From Streptomyces sp. HUAS YS2 (GTDB lineage: Bacteria > Actinomycetota > Actinomycetes > Streptomycetales > Streptomycetaceae): a stretch of DNA of 64,000 bases. Location: positions 3,133,001-3,197,000 of the forward strand of contig NZ_CP137573.1 in assembly GCF_033343995.1 (NCBI RefSeq). Reading direction: 5' to 3'. A model generated the notes under the pieces. The model was given only the letters and a program-made list of their open reading frames with translations. It was not told where the DNA came from and made no database searches. The position numbers and the translations under genes are program-made. Positions 33,738-42,419 of the stretch are shown in pieces (position 1 is the first letter of the stretch; each line of letters starts with the position of its first letter).

Positions 33738-34514
33738 ATGGCGCAGTTCGCACTCGTAGGGACGACCGGCGGCCGGCGACCCCGGCTCGGGCGGCCCGTC
33801 GGCACATCGGACACGGAATCGGCGGTCGGCGGCGTGGTGCTGCTGTTGCCGGACGGAGAGGCCTCGTCGGGGCGGCGGGCGTCCGTGCGGGCGCACGCGG
33901 CGGCGCTGCCGCTGGGGCGGCGACTGGCGCGGGCCGGGCGGGACGAGGGGCTCGTCGCGCACGTGGTCGGGTACCGCGGGCGGGGGTGGAACGGCTCGGA
34001 CGCGCGGCTGGCCGAGGACGCGGAATGGGCGGTGGAGGAGGCGGTGCGCCGGTACGGGGACGTGCCGGTGTGTCTGGCCGGACACGGGATGGGAGCGCGG
34101 GCGGCGCTGCGGGCCGCCGGGCACACGGCGGTCAACTCGATTCTCGCGATGGCCCCTTGGCTGCCGGAGGACGACATGGCGGCGGAACCGGAGCCGGTCC
34201 GGCAGCTGGTCGGGCGCCGGGTGCTGGTCGTGCACGGCACCAACGACGCGCGCTGCGACCCGGAACTGTCGTACCGGCTGGCGGAGCGCGCGAAGAAGGC
34301 GAACCGCGACACCTGCCGGTTCGAGGTCCACTCGGACGGGCACGCGCTGCGCCAGCACCACGGTGAAGTCCTCGCGCTGGCCTCCGACTTCGTGCTGGGC
34401 TCGATGTTCGGCCGGCCGTACGCCCGGCCGGTCGCGGACGCGCTGGCCGCCCCGCCGCCGCTGGGACTGCGGATGCCGCTGGCGGCGGGCTTCGGACGCT
34501 CGCTGCGGCACTGA
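33738..34514 (+). CDS. Alpha/beta-hydrolase-fold protein with missing nucleophile
   Basis: 258 residues, no signal peptide. The fold is clear: VVLLLPDG strand and turn, the elbow CLAGHGMGARAAL, VLVVHGTNDARCDPE with the acid, and HSDGHALRQHH with the His. The nucleophile position of the expected GHSMG is Gly117 (codon GGG at 34086), so normal serine hydrolase chemistry should be absent. It diverges from add. It may be a non-catalytic binding protein, or one using another residue. Confidence 0.82.
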   Translation: MAQFALVGTTGGRRPRLGRPVGTSDTESAVGGVVLLLPDGEASSGRRASVRAHAAALPLGRRLARAGRDEGLVAHVVGYRGRGWNGSDARLAEDAEWAVEEAVRRYGDVPVCLAGHGMGARAALRAAGHTAVNSILAMAPWLPEDDMAAEPEPVRQLVGRRVLVVHGTNDARCDPELSYRLAERAKKANRDTCRFEVHSDGHALRQHHGEVLALASDFVLGSMFGRPYARPVADALAAPPPLGLRMPLAAGFGRSLRH

Positions 34515-34521
34515 CCGGCTG

Positions 34522-35433
34522 CTACCGGCCGCGGTCCCACTCCGGGAGGAGGGTGCCGCGCTTGCTCAGCAGGAACTTCTTGAAGGCGGCCACCGGGGGC
34601 GTGTCCGGGTGGCCGTCCAGCCAGGCGACGCCGATCTCGCGGACCGCGCGCGGGGCCGTGACATTGAGCTCGACGACGCCGGGGCGGGGCACGGCCGGCG
34701 GCGGCAGCAGGGCGACGCCGAGGCCCGCGGCGACCAGGCCGCGCAGCGTCTCGGCCTCCTCGCCCTCGAACGCGATCCGGGGTGTGAAGCCCGCCTCGGC
34801 ACACAGGTCGTCGGTGATGCGGCGCAGCCCGTAGCCGGGCTCCAGGGTGACGAAGGTTTCGTCGGCGGCCTCCGCGAGGCGGACCCGCTTGCGGCCGGCG
34901 AGCCGGTGGTCGTCCGGCACCACCAGGCGCAGCCGCTGCTCGTCCAGGCGGCGGGCGACCAGGTCGGGGGCGTCGGGGACCGGGGAGGTCAGGCACAGGT
35001 CGAGGTCGCCTGCGCGCAGCCGCTCGATCATCGCCTCGCCGTAGTTCTGCACGAGGGTGAAGCGGATCCGGGGGTGGTCCACCCGGAAGGCCCGGATGAG
35101 GCCGGGGACGGTCTCGGAGCCCATGGTGTGCAGGAAGCCGAAGGCGACCTTTCCGGCGGTGGGGTCGGCGTCCGCGCGGACCGAGTCGGCGGCCTTCTCC
35201 ACCTCGCCGAGGGCGCGTTCGGCGGAGCCGAGGAAGGTCCGGCCTGCCGGGGTCAGCGCGACGGTGCGGCCCTTGCGGGCGAACAGGGAGACGCCGAGGT
35301 CCTCTTCGAGCCGGACCATGGCCCGGGAGAGCGTGGACTGCGGTACGCCGAGTTCGGCCGCGGCGCGGGTCACGTGCTCGTGCCGGGCGACGGCGGCGAA
35401 GTACGCGAGCCGCGGCGCGAGCAGCAGTCCCAT
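34522..35433 (-). CDS. LysR-family regulator of the divergent MFS gene
   Basis: 303 residues from ATG at 35433. The N-terminal winged helix (RLAYFAAVARHEHVTRAAAELGVPQSTLSRAMVRLEEDLGVSLFARKGR) precedes a two-lobed substrate-binding domain (GKVAFGFLHTMG..., LRAGDLDLCLTSPVPD). LysR genes usually regulate the divergent neighbour, here a major facilitator transporter. An inverted repeat sits between them. The last base of its stop codon lies 7 bp from the convergent hydrolase stop. Confidence 0.92.
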   Translation of the reverse strand: MGLLLAPRLAYFAAVARHEHVTRAAAELGVPQSTLSRAMVRLEEDLGVSLFARKGRTVALTPAGRTFLGSAERALGEVEKAADSVRADADPTAGKVAFGFLHTMGSETVPGLIRAFRVDHPRIRFTLVQNYGEAMIERLRAGDLDLCLTSPVPDAPDLVARRLDEQRLRLVVPDDHRLAGRKRVRLAEAADETFVTLEPGYGLRRITDDLCAEAGFTPRIAFEGEEAETLRGLVAAGLGVALLPPPAVPRPGVVELNVTAPRAVREIGVAWLDGHPDTPPVAAFKKFLLSKRGTLLPEWDRGR

Positions 35434-35488
35434 GTCTTCTTCGTTACTGTTCGGTGACAGACAAGGCTGTGACCTGTACTCATGCACC

Positions 35489-35546
35489 ATGGGAACGATT
35501 AAAGCCGTTCCATGCATTGGACGCATCAAACGGGGATGCCTACGGT
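35489..35546 (+). promoter_or_regulatory. LysR-type operator and MFS promoter
   Basis: The imperfect inverted repeat ATGGgAACG-N8-CGTTCCAT (35489-35513) with an AT centre fits a LysR site. It abuts TTGGAC (35517-35522), which pairs at 18 nt with TACGGT (35541-35546). The MFS ATG at 35553 is 6 nt further, so the mRNA is probably leaderless. Confidence 0.6.
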
Positions 35547-35552
35547 CGACAT

Positions 35553-36863
35553 ATGCCTCCTGCCAGTACCAAGGCGGCCGCCACCGACGCGGTCGCCGAC
35601 ACCCGCCTTTCCCCCGGCACCCCCGGCCACCGCCGGATGAGCCTCGCGCTGTTCGCCGCGGGAGTGGCCACGTTCGCCCTCCTCTACTCCACCCAGGCCC
35701 TGCTGCCCGCCGTCTCCGCGGAGTTCGGGGCCACCGCCTCCGCCGCTTCCTGGACGGTGTCCGCGGCCACCGGCGCGCTCGCGCTGTGCGTGCTGCCGCT
35801 GAGCGCCCTGTCCGAGCGGTTCGGACGGCGGCCCATGATGACCGTCTCGCTGGCCGTGGCCGTCGTGGTCGGCCTGCTGGTCCCGTTCGCGCCGAACCTG
35901 GAGTGGCTGGTCGCACTGCGCGCCGTGCAGGGCGCGGCGCTGGCGGGCGTGCCGGCGTCGGCGATGGCGTACCTGGCGGAGGAGGTACGGCCGAAGGCGC
36001 TGATCGGCGCGATCGGTCTGTTCGTCGCGGGCAACTCGATCGGCGGCATGAGCGGCCGGATCGTGACCGGCTGGGTGGCCCAGCTGTGGGGCTGGCGCGC
36101 GGGGCTGGCCGCGGTCGGTGTGATGGCCGTGGTGTGCGCGGTGGCGTTCCGGCTGCTGCTGCCCAGGGCCCGGCACTTCACGCCGGGTTCGCTGAACCCG
36201 AAGGCGCTGGCGCGGACGGTGCGGACGCATCTGGCCGATCCGCTCCTGATGCGGCTGTACGCGATCGGCGCGCTGTTCATGACGGTCTTCGGCGCGGTGT
36301 ACACCGTGATCGGCTACCGGCTCGTCGAGGCGCCCTTCTCGCTGCCGCAGGGCGTCGTCGGCTCGATCTTCCTGGTGTACCTGGTCGGCACGGTCTCGTC
36401 CGCGGCGGCCGGGAAGCTGGTCGCCCGGACGGGGCGGCGGGGCGCGCTGTACCTGGCGGTGGGCACGACCACGGCCGGTCTGCTGCTGTCGATGTCCGAG
36501 GCCCTGGCCGCCGTCCTGGCGGGCCTGGTCCTCATCACGGCGGGCTTCTTCGCCGGGCACGCGGTCGCCTCGTCGTCCGTGAGCCGGACCGCGAAGACCG
36601 GCCGCGCGCAGGCCTCGGCACTGTACCAGTCCGCCTACTACCTGGGCAGCAGCGTGGGCGGCACGCTCGGCGCGGTCGCCTTCCACCTGGGCGGCTGGTC
36701 CGGCACGGTCCTGCTGGGCCTGGTGGCGGTGCTCGGTGTCGTGTCGATCACCCTGTACGGGACGCACGCGGCACGGGCCGAGGAACGTCTCGTACGGCTC
36801 CAGGGGGGCGCACGCGGGGCGCGAACGGGAAACCCTGCCCCGGCTGTCAGCGGGCTGCGGTAG
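35553..36863 (+). CDS. MFS transporter (12-helix efflux type)
   Basis: 436 residues from ATG at 35553. About 12 membrane helices with ALFAAGVATFALLYSTQALLPAVSAEFG at the start, SERFGRRPMM (motif A) and RAVQGAALAGVPASAMAYLAEE. The first-helix pattern matches the YnfM/inner-membrane transport group of drug exporters. Control by the divergent LysR gene is likely. The substrate is unknown. Confidence 0.9.
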   Translation: MPPASTKAAATDAVADTRLSPGTPGHRRMSLALFAAGVATFALLYSTQALLPAVSAEFGATASAASWTVSAATGALALCVLPLSALSERFGRRPMMTVSLAVAVVVGLLVPFAPNLEWLVALRAVQGAALAGVPASAMAYLAEEVRPKALIGAIGLFVAGNSIGGMSGRIVTGWVAQLWGWRAGLAAVGVMAVVCAVAFRLLLPRARHFTPGSLNPKALARTVRTHLADPLLMRLYAIGALFMTVFGAVYTVIGYRLVEAPFSLPQGVVGSIFLVYLVGTVSSAAAGKLVARTGRRGALYLAVGTTTAGLLLSMSEALAAVLAGLVLITAGFFAGHAVASSSVSRTAKTGRAQASALYQSAYYLGSSVGGTLGAVAFHLGGWSGTVLLGLVAVLGVVSITLYGTHAARAEERLVRLQGGARGARTGNPAPAVSGLR

Positions 36864-36916
36864 CTTCCTGCTCACCGGCGTCGTACGGGCGCCGGTGAGC
36901 GAGCGGGGTGGACTCG

Positions 36917-37894
36917 ATGAGTGATCTGGCGACGACCGGGGACGTGGACTCCCGACTGGAGAAGTACCGCACGGAGCTGACCGGTTACTGCTACCGGATG
37001 CTCGGCTCCGCCTTCGAGGCGGAGGACGCGGTGCAGGACACGATGGTCCGCGCCTGGCGGAGCATCGACTCCTTCGAGGGCCGCTCCAGCCTCCGTTCCT
37101 GGCTGTACCGGATCGCCACCAACGTCTGCCTGGACTCGCTGAACGCGGGCAACAAGCGGGCCCGGCCGATGGATCTGACCGCCGCCACCCCCGTCGCGCA
37201 GGCCCGGCTCAACGAGCGGCCGGAGATCACCTGGCTGGAGCCGGTGCCGGACGGCCGGGTGCTGCCGTCCGTCGCCGACCCGGCGGAGACGGCGGTCGCG
37301 CGGGAGTCGATCCGGCTGGCGTTCGTGGCGGCGCTGCAGCATCTGCCGCCGAAGCAGCGGGCGGTGCTGATCCTGCGCGAGGTGCTGGCCTGGAAGGCGG
37401 CCGAGGTCGCGGAGCTGCTGGGCACGACGGTCGCGTCGGTGAACAGCGCGCTGCAGCGGGCCCGGGCGACGCTCGCGGAGCAGAGCCCGGCCACCTCGGA
37501 CACGGCGAACCCGCTGGACGAGGAGCAGCAGCAGCTCCTGGAGCGGTACGTGGTGGCCTTCGAGGGCTACGACATGAAGGCGCTGACCGCGCTGCTGCAC
37601 GAGGACGCGACGATGTCCATGCCGCCGTACGACCTGTGGCTGCGCGGCCACGACGACATCGTCGGCTGGATGCTCGGGGTCGGCGAGGTGTGCCGGGGCT
37701 CGAAGCTGGTGCCGACGGTGGCGAACGGCTCGCCGGCGTTCGCGCACTACCACCCGGACCCGGAGGGCGGGTTCAGCCCGTGGGCGCTGATCGTCCTCGA
37801 ACTCTCCGACGGGAAGATCGACGAGATGTCGTTCTTCCTGGACACCAAGCGCTGGTTCCCGCTGTTCGGGCTGCCGGCGCGGCTGGGGGCCTGA
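36917..37894 (+). CDS. ECF sigma factor with C-terminal SnoaL-like domain
   Basis: 325 residues; ATG at 36917 after GCGGGGTGG. Sigma region 2 is [33 protein letters not shown]...[15 protein letters not shown]. Region 4 is [44 protein letters not shown]. Residues about 205-325 form a SnoaL/NTF2-like domain ([42 protein letters not shown]), as in the TIGR02960-type sigma factors, where the tail may replace an anti-sigma factor or bind a ligand. A STAS gene converges 1 nt from its stop. Confidence 0.9.
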   Translation: MSDLATTGDVDSRLEKYRTELTGYCYRMLGSAFEAEDAVQDTMVRAWRSIDSFEGRSSLRSWLYRIATNVCLDSLNAGNKRARPMDLTAATPVAQARLNERPEITWLEPVPDGRVLPSVADPAETAVARESIRLAFVAALQHLPPKQRAVLILREVLAWKAAEVAELLGTTVASVNSALQRARATLAEQSPATSDTANPLDEEQQQLLERYVVAFEGYDMKALTALLHEDATMSMPPYDLWLRGHDDIVGWMLGVGEVCRGSKLVPTVANGSPAFAHYHPDPEGGFSPWALIVLELSDGKIDEMSFFLDTKRWFPLFGLPARLGA

Positions 37895-37895
37895 G

Positions 37896-38213
37896 TCAGA
37901 CGACGGTCTCGTCCAGGCCGACGAGGGCCAGGAGCAGCCGCAGCTCCTGGCCGGCACCCCGGAAACGCAGGGTGTGACCGAGCCGCCCGGCGGTGAGCCG
38001 GAGCCGGGCGAGCGCGTCGACGACGGCCAGGTCGGCCTGCGCGAGCGCACCGACGTCGCACACGACGTCGGTGGGGTCGAGCCCGACGAGCCGGCGCTCC
38101 AGGTCGGCGCAGAGACCCGGCGCGTCGGCGCGCGTGATGTGCCCGGATACGTAGAGGACGAGCGGCTGTGTGGTGTCCACAACCAGTAGACCCGGGCGGC
38201 GGTCGGAACTCAT
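37896..38213 (-). CDS. STAS-domain protein (anti-anti-sigma factor-like)
   Basis: 105 residues with AGGAGGGCG directly before the ATG. It is a single STAS domain: LYVSGHITRADAPGLCADLERRL, VVCDVGALAQADLAVVDALARLRLTA and a C-terminal hydrophobic strand. The usual phosphorylated Ser/Thr position in the D(S/T)xG loop reads AQADL, so no phospho-acceptor is evident. This makes it an atypical antagonist. Its partner is not obvious nearby. Confidence 0.82.
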   Translation of the reverse strand: MSSDRRPGLLVVDTTQPLVLYVSGHITRADAPGLCADLERRLVGLDPTDVVCDVGALAQADLAVVDALARLRLTAGRLGHTLRFRGAGQELRLLLALVGLDETVV

Positions 38214-38234
38214 CGCCCTCCTAGGCTGCGCTGC

Positions 38235-38912
38235 ATGAATCGAGAGCGCGGGATGCCCCCGGTGGAGCTGGTGATCTTCGACTGCGACGGGGTCCTGGTC
38301 GACAGCGAGCGGATCTACTGCCGGATCGACCGTGAGGTGCTCGCCTCGCTCGGCGCGGAGTTCACCGAGGCCGAGGTCGTCGAGTACTTCGTGGGCTCGT
38401 CGAACGACCGGCTGACGGCGATCGTCGAGGAGCGGCGCGGACGGCCCCTGGAGGCGGGCTGGCACGAGACGTACCGGCCGCTGTACGACGCGGCGCTCGA
38501 CGCCGAGCTGCGGGCGGTCGCCGGGATCACGGACGTCCTGGACGCGCTGGAGGTCCCGTACTGCCTGGCGTCGAACGGCAGCCACACATCGATCCGCCGC
38601 AACCTGACGCGGACCGGCCTGCTGGACCGGTTCGACGACGGCCGGATCTTCAGCGCCCGCGACGTGGCCCACGGCAAGCCCGCCCCGGACCTGTTCCTGC
38701 ACGCGGCGGCATCGATGGGCGTGGCGCCGGAGCGGTGCGCGGTCGTCGAGGACAGCCCGTACGGCGTGCGGGCGGCCCGCGCGGCGGGGATGCGGGCGTT
38801 CGGCTACGCGGGCGGCCTGACCCCCGCAGAGCGACTGGCGGGGCCGGGGACGCGGGTCTTCGGCGCGATGCACGAGCTGCCGGCGCTGCTGGCGGAGGGG
38901 GTGACGGCGTGA
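38235..38912 (+). CDS. HAD-IA hydrolase, beta-phosphoglucomutase-like
   Basis: 225 residues. HAD motif I is FDCDGVLVDSE (nucleophile Asp17 and Asp19), motif II is CLASNGS, motif III Lys is in HGKPAPDLFL and motif IV is VVEDSPYGVRAARAAGM. The helical cap at residues 25-95 fits the phosphoglucomutase/phosphatase YieH-like group. It would act on a small sugar phosphate. TAGGCT is 7 nt before the ATG, so the mRNA may be leaderless. The stop overlaps the next gene. Confidence 0.9.
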   Translation: MNRERGMPPVELVIFDCDGVLVDSERIYCRIDREVLASLGAEFTEAEVVEYFVGSSNDRLTAIVEERRGRPLEAGWHETYRPLYDAALDAELRAVAGITDVLDALEVPYCLASNGSHTSIRRNLTRTGLLDRFDDGRIFSARDVAHGKPAPDLFLHAAASMGVAPERCAVVEDSPYGVRAARAAGMRAFGYAGGLTPAERLAGPGTRVFGAMHELPALLAEGVTA

Positions 38913-39994
38913 GCGGGTACGACTGGTCGAAGGTCTTCCACGCGTACGGCACGGCGACGGACACGGCCGAGATCCTGGACGGCCCCCTGGAGGCGGCCGC
39001 CGACCACCTGTGGTCGGCGATCCTGCACCAGGGCACGGTCTGGCCGGCGACGCCGGAGGTGCTGCGGGTCGTCGGCGGGCGGCTGCGCGAGGCGCCCTCA
39101 CTGGGCCTGCGCTTCGTACGGGACGTGGCGTCCTCGGTGAACGCCGGGACCGAGGCGGAGGCGCTGCGGGCGCGGGTGGCGGCGGCTCCGACGGCGGAGT
39201 GGACCGCCGCGTACGTCGCGGCCGACGAGGACGACCAGGTCGACATGTGGGACGACGACACCGGCAATCTGGTGCTCCTGGGCGCGGCCCTTGACTGCTG
39301 GGACCTGCTGCCGGAACTGCTCGACCCGGTGGCGGAGTTCCTGGAGGACGCGGATCCTGAGGTTCGGGCGTCCGCGTGGGCGGCGGTCACGCGGCTGGTG
39401 AACCACCCGGCCGTGGCGGCCCGGACGCCGGAGCTGCTGCCCCGTCTGACGCGGCTGGCCGCGGCGGCGGAATCGGTCGAGGAACGGGTCTCGCTCGTGA
39501 TGGACCTGGGGCAACTGGGCGGCGACCCGACGCCCTTCCTGGCGGACGAGAGCCCGCTGGTCCGCTGCGCCGCCGCGATGACACCCCCGCTGGCGGACGA
39601 CCTGACGGCGCACGAGGAGCTGCTGCGAATGGCGGCGACCCCGACGGAGTTCGACGCCCTGCAGGGCGTCCCCCGCTTCGAGGGCGAACCCCCGCGCTGG
39701 ACGCTGATCGCGGTCCTGTCCCGTAGGCCCGTCGCCCCGTCCCGCCTGTACGAGCCCGCCGTAGCGGCCCTCCCCCACGCCTTCCGCATGGCCCCCTGCC
39801 CGGACCTGGGCCCGTACCTGGAGGTCCTGTTCGCGGGCGGCTGGCCCGAGCGGCCGACGGCCGAACAACGCGACCTTGCACGGGAAATGGCGGCCAGGGA
39901 CGACCTGTGGTCCCCGGTCAACGGCAACCGGAAGATCACCCTGCGGGGCCTGAACCTGCCGGACGACCGGGAGGCGTGGTGGAGCCTCAGCTGA
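38909..39994 (+). CDS. HEAT-repeat-like protein of unknown function
   Basis: 361 residues, GTG overlapping the HAD stop (GTGA). The middle part is a run of helical repeats (LLPELLDPVAEFLEDADPEVRASAWAAVTRL, then LLPRLTRLAAAAESVEERVSLVMDLGQLGG, then LADESPLVRCAAAM), which looks like HEAT/Armadillo scaffolding. No catalytic motif is seen. The last 8 nt overlap the convergent Uma2 gene. Confidence 0.78.
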   Translation: MSGYDWSKVFHAYGTATDTAEILDGPLEAAADHLWSAILHQGTVWPATPEVLRVVGGRLREAPSLGLRFVRDVASSVNAGTEAEALRARVAAAPTAEWTAAYVAADEDDQVDMWDDDTGNLVLLGAALDCWDLLPELLDPVAEFLEDADPEVRASAWAAVTRLVNHPAVAARTPELLPRLTRLAAAAESVEERVSLVMDLGQLGGDPTPFLADESPLVRCAAAMTPPLADDLTAHEELLRMAATPTEFDALQGVPRFEGEPPRWTLIAVLSRRPVAPSRLYEPAVAALPHAFRMAPCPDLGPYLEVLFAGGWPERPTAEQRDLAREMAARDDLWSPVNGNRKITLRGLNLPDDREAWWSLS

Positions 39995-40550
39995 CCGGGA
40001 AATCGCCGGTGCCGAGGGTGAGGTCGAAGGGGGCGGGAATGTGGATCTCCTTGCCGAACGGAACCGCGCGCAGGACGCGGTAGACGTCGCCCTTCGGCTC
40101 GCCGTAGAGGGTGACGGTGGATCCCCCAGGTGCGACGCTGTCGATGAGCAGGTAGAGCGGCACCCCTGCCACTGCGTAGCCGGGCGGCTTCGCGAACCGG
40201 TCGTGGTGCGCAGTGGCGTCCGAGGTGATCTCGACGACGAGTTCCGCGTCGTCGGCTGGAAGCCAGTAGTCGCATCCGCACACGGACGTCTTTCCGACAA
40301 CCAGCAAGTCCGGGACGAACAGGCCCCTGCGAGCGGGGGTCGTGACGGCCTGCCTCTGGTACACGCCCCAGTCCTCCGGGACCACCCCGTACAGGGGTCG
40401 ATGCACCGTATCGGCGATCATGTGGTGCCACAGCGGCACCGGGGGTGCGACGGTGATGATCCCGTCGATGATCTCGACCTTGCAGTTCTTGGGCGCGTCC
40501 ACCTGCTGCCAGACGCCGAGCAGTTCAGCCCAGCTCTCATCAGCACTCAT
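39987..40550 (-). CDS. Uma2-family (DUF820) endonuclease-fold protein
   Basis: 187 residues from ATG at 40550. The family core is visible: EIIDGIITVAPPVPLWHHMIADTVHRPL, FVPDLLVVGK with the metal-binding Asp, ELVVEITSDATAHHDR with the catalytic Glu, then a Lys in FAKPPGYAVAGVPLYLLID, a PD-(D/E)XK-like arrangement. The role of Uma2 proteins is not established, and they are frequent in Streptomyces and cyanobacteria. Confidence 0.85.
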   Translation of the reverse strand: MSADESWAELLGVWQQVDAPKNCKVEIIDGIITVAPPVPLWHHMIADTVHRPLYGVVPEDWGVYQRQAVTTPARRGLFVPDLLVVGKTSVCGCDYWLPADDAELVVEITSDATAHHDRFAKPPGYAVAGVPLYLLIDSVAPGGSTVTLYGEPKGDVYRVLRAVPFGKEIHIPAPFDLTLGTGDFPVS

Positions 40551-40570
40551 GGGAGGGATCCCAACATGCC

Positions 40571-40604
40571 GAACGGGACCGGCGGCGGTCCACCGGTCCC
40601 GTTC
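40571..40604 (-). terminator. Hairpin terminator after deoA
   Basis: 12-bp perfect stem (40571-40582 with 40593-40604) and 10-nt loop, between the deoA stop and the Uma2 start. Confidence 0.8.
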
Positions 40605-40646
40605 ACCCGAAGGTGTCAGCGGCACATGCCAAGGGCGATCAAATGA

Positions 40647-41924
40647 TCACGCGATGCGGTCCAGGATGATCGGCGTCGGCGTGAACTCCGCGTCCGGCGC
40701 CGCGATGTCCCACGCGCCCTCGAGGGACTTCAGCGCGTAGTCGAACTTCTCCGGGGTGTCCGTGTGCAGGGTCAGCAGGGGCTGGCCCGCGGTGACCGTG
40801 TCGCCGGGCTTGGCGTGGAGTTCGACGCCCGCGCCCGCCTGGACCGGGTCCTCCTTGCGGGCGCGGCCCGCACCGAGGCGCCAGGCGGCGATGCCGATGT
40901 CGTACGCGTCCAGGCGGGTCAGGACGCCCGAGGCGGGTGCCGTGACGACGTGCTGCTCGCGGGCGACCGGGAGGGTCGCGTCCGGGTCGCCGCCCTGGGC
41001 GGCGATCATGCGGCGCCAGACGTCCATCGCCGAACCGTCCGCGAGGGCCTTCGCCGGGTCGGCGTCCTTGATGCCGGCCGCGTCGAGCATCTCGCGGGCC
41101 AGGGCCAGGGTGAGTTCCACGACGTCCGCCGGGCCGCCGCCGGCCAGGACCTCGACGGACTCACGGACTTCCAGCGCGTTGCCGGCGGCCAGGCCGAGCG
41201 GGGTGGACATGTCGGTGAGCAGGGCCACCGTCTTCACGCCGGAGTCGGTGCCGAGGCCGACCATCGTCCGCGCGAGCTCCCGCGCGTCGTCGATGTTCTT
41301 CATGAACGCGCCGGTGCCGACCTTCACGTCCAGGACCAGCGATCCGGTGCCCTCGGCGATCTTCTTGGACATGATCGACGAGGCGATCAGCGGGATCGCC
41401 TCGACCGTGCCGGTGACGTCGCGCAGGGCGTAGAGCTTCTTGTCCGCGGGCGCCAGGCCGTCGCCGGCCGCGCAGATGACCGCGCCCGTGCCGTCCAGCA
41501 CCGACAGCATCTCCTCGTTCGAGAGCAGCGCCCGCCAGCCGGGGATCGACTCCAGCTTGTCCAGCGTGCCGCCGGTGTGGCCGAGGCCGCGGCCGGACAG
41601 CTGCGGGACGGCCGCGCCGCAGGCGGCGACCAGCGGGGCGAGCGGCAGGGTGATCTTGTCGCCGACGCCGCCGGTGGAGTGCTTGTCGGCGGTCGGACGG
41701 GAGAGGGACGAGAAGTCCATGCGCTCGCCGCTCGCGATCATCGCCGCCGTCCAGCGGGCGATCTCGTCGCGGTTCATGCCGTTCAGCAGGATCGCCATGG
41801 CCAGGGCCGACATCTGCTCGTCGGCGACCTCGCCGCGGGTGTAGGCGTCGATGACCCAGTCGATCTGCTCGGGGGTCAGCTCACCCTTGTCCCGCTTGGT
41901 GCGGATGACGGAGATGACGTCCAT
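40647..41924 (-). CDS. deoA: Thymidine phosphorylase
   Basis: 425 residues; AAAGAGG before the ATG. It splits thymidine (and deoxyuridine) with phosphate to base and 2-deoxyribose-1-phosphate. Family signatures: the phosphate-binding loop DKHSTGGVGDKITLPLAPLVAACG (Lys, Ser, Thr), the signature SGRGLGHTGGTLDKLESIPGW, and the C-terminal PYNP domain. The sugar product can pass through the mutase to deoC. It follows cdd but has its own operator and promoter region behind a strong hairpin. Confidence 0.95.
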   Translation of the reverse strand: MDVISVIRTKRDKGELTPEQIDWVIDAYTRGEVADEQMSALAMAILLNGMNRDEIARWTAAMIASGERMDFSSLSRPTADKHSTGGVGDKITLPLAPLVAACGAAVPQLSGRGLGHTGGTLDKLESIPGWRALLSNEEMLSVLDGTGAVICAAGDGLAPADKKLYALRDVTGTVEAIPLIASSIMSKKIAEGTGSLVLDVKVGTGAFMKNIDDARELARTMVGLGTDSGVKTVALLTDMSTPLGLAAGNALEVRESVEVLAGGGPADVVELTLALAREMLDAAGIKDADPAKALADGSAMDVWRRMIAAQGGDPDATLPVAREQHVVTAPASGVLTRLDAYDIGIAAWRLGAGRARKEDPVQAGAGVELHAKPGDTVTAGQPLLTLHTDTPEKFDYALKSLEGAWDIAAPDAEFTPTPIILDRIA

Positions 41925-41937
41925 GTGGTGCCTCTTT

Positions 41938-41949
41938 CTACGCGCATAG
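41938..41949. promoter_or_regulatory. Nucleoside-regulon palindrome upstream of deoA
   Basis: CTACGCGCATAG, one mismatch from the shared palindrome, 13 nt before the deoA ATG and just ahead of its ribosome binding site. Bound protein would block initiation or early elongation. Confidence 0.68.
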
Positions 41950-41972
41950 AGGTGGTGCGGGGAGGAAAGGGA

Positions 41973-42008
41973 GGAGCGGCCCTTCCATCGTGCCGGAAGG
42001 GCCGCTCC
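41973..42008 (-). terminator. Hairpin terminator between cdd and deoA
   Basis: 14-bp perfect stem (41973-41986 with 41995-42008) and 8-nt loop, 6 nt past the cdd stop. It separates deoA from the transporter-cdd operon. Confidence 0.85.
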
Positions 42009-42014
42009 GAGGTA

Positions 42015-42419
42015 CTACTTCGCGAGGTGGTCCGGGCCGAAGGCCTGCGGCAGCATCTCGTCCAGGGTCAGCCGGCCCGCCGGGGTCTCCAGGACGAGCG
42101 CCGGGCCGCCGAACTCGTACAGGAGCTGCCGGCACCGGCCGCACGGGACGAGGGCCTCGCCCTTGCCGTCCACGCACACGAAGTGCGTGAGCCGACCGCC
42201 ACCGGTCGCCTGGAGCTGCGAGACGAGCCCGCACTCGGCGCACAGAGCGAGCCCGTACGAGGCGTTCTCCACGTTGCAGCCGGAGACCACCCGCCCGTCG
42301 TCGACCAGCGCGGCCGCGCCGACCGGGAAGCCCGAGTACGGGGCGTACGCGTGGGACATGGCGTCCCGCGCGGCCTCCCACAGGGCCTCCCAGTCGACGG
42401 CGGAGCCGGGCGAGGTCAC
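42015..42419 (-). CDS. cdd: Cytidine deaminase
   Basis: 134 residues from GTG at 42419, overlapping the upstream permease stop. The zinc motifs are CAECG (with the catalytic Glu in NVENASYGLALCAECG) and PCGRCRQ, so it is the small tetrameric type using three Cys. SGFPVGAA binds the pyrimidine. It turns (deoxy)cytidine into (deoxy)uridine, the substrate of pyrimidine phosphorylase. Co-transcribed with the nucleoside importer. Confidence 0.95.
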   Translation of the reverse strand: MTSPGSAVDWEALWEAARDAMSHAYAPYSGFPVGAAALVDDGRVVSGCNVENASYGLALCAECGLVSQLQATGGGRLTHFVCVDGKGEALVPCGRCRQLLYEFGGPALVLETPAGRLTLDEMLPQAFGPDHLAK

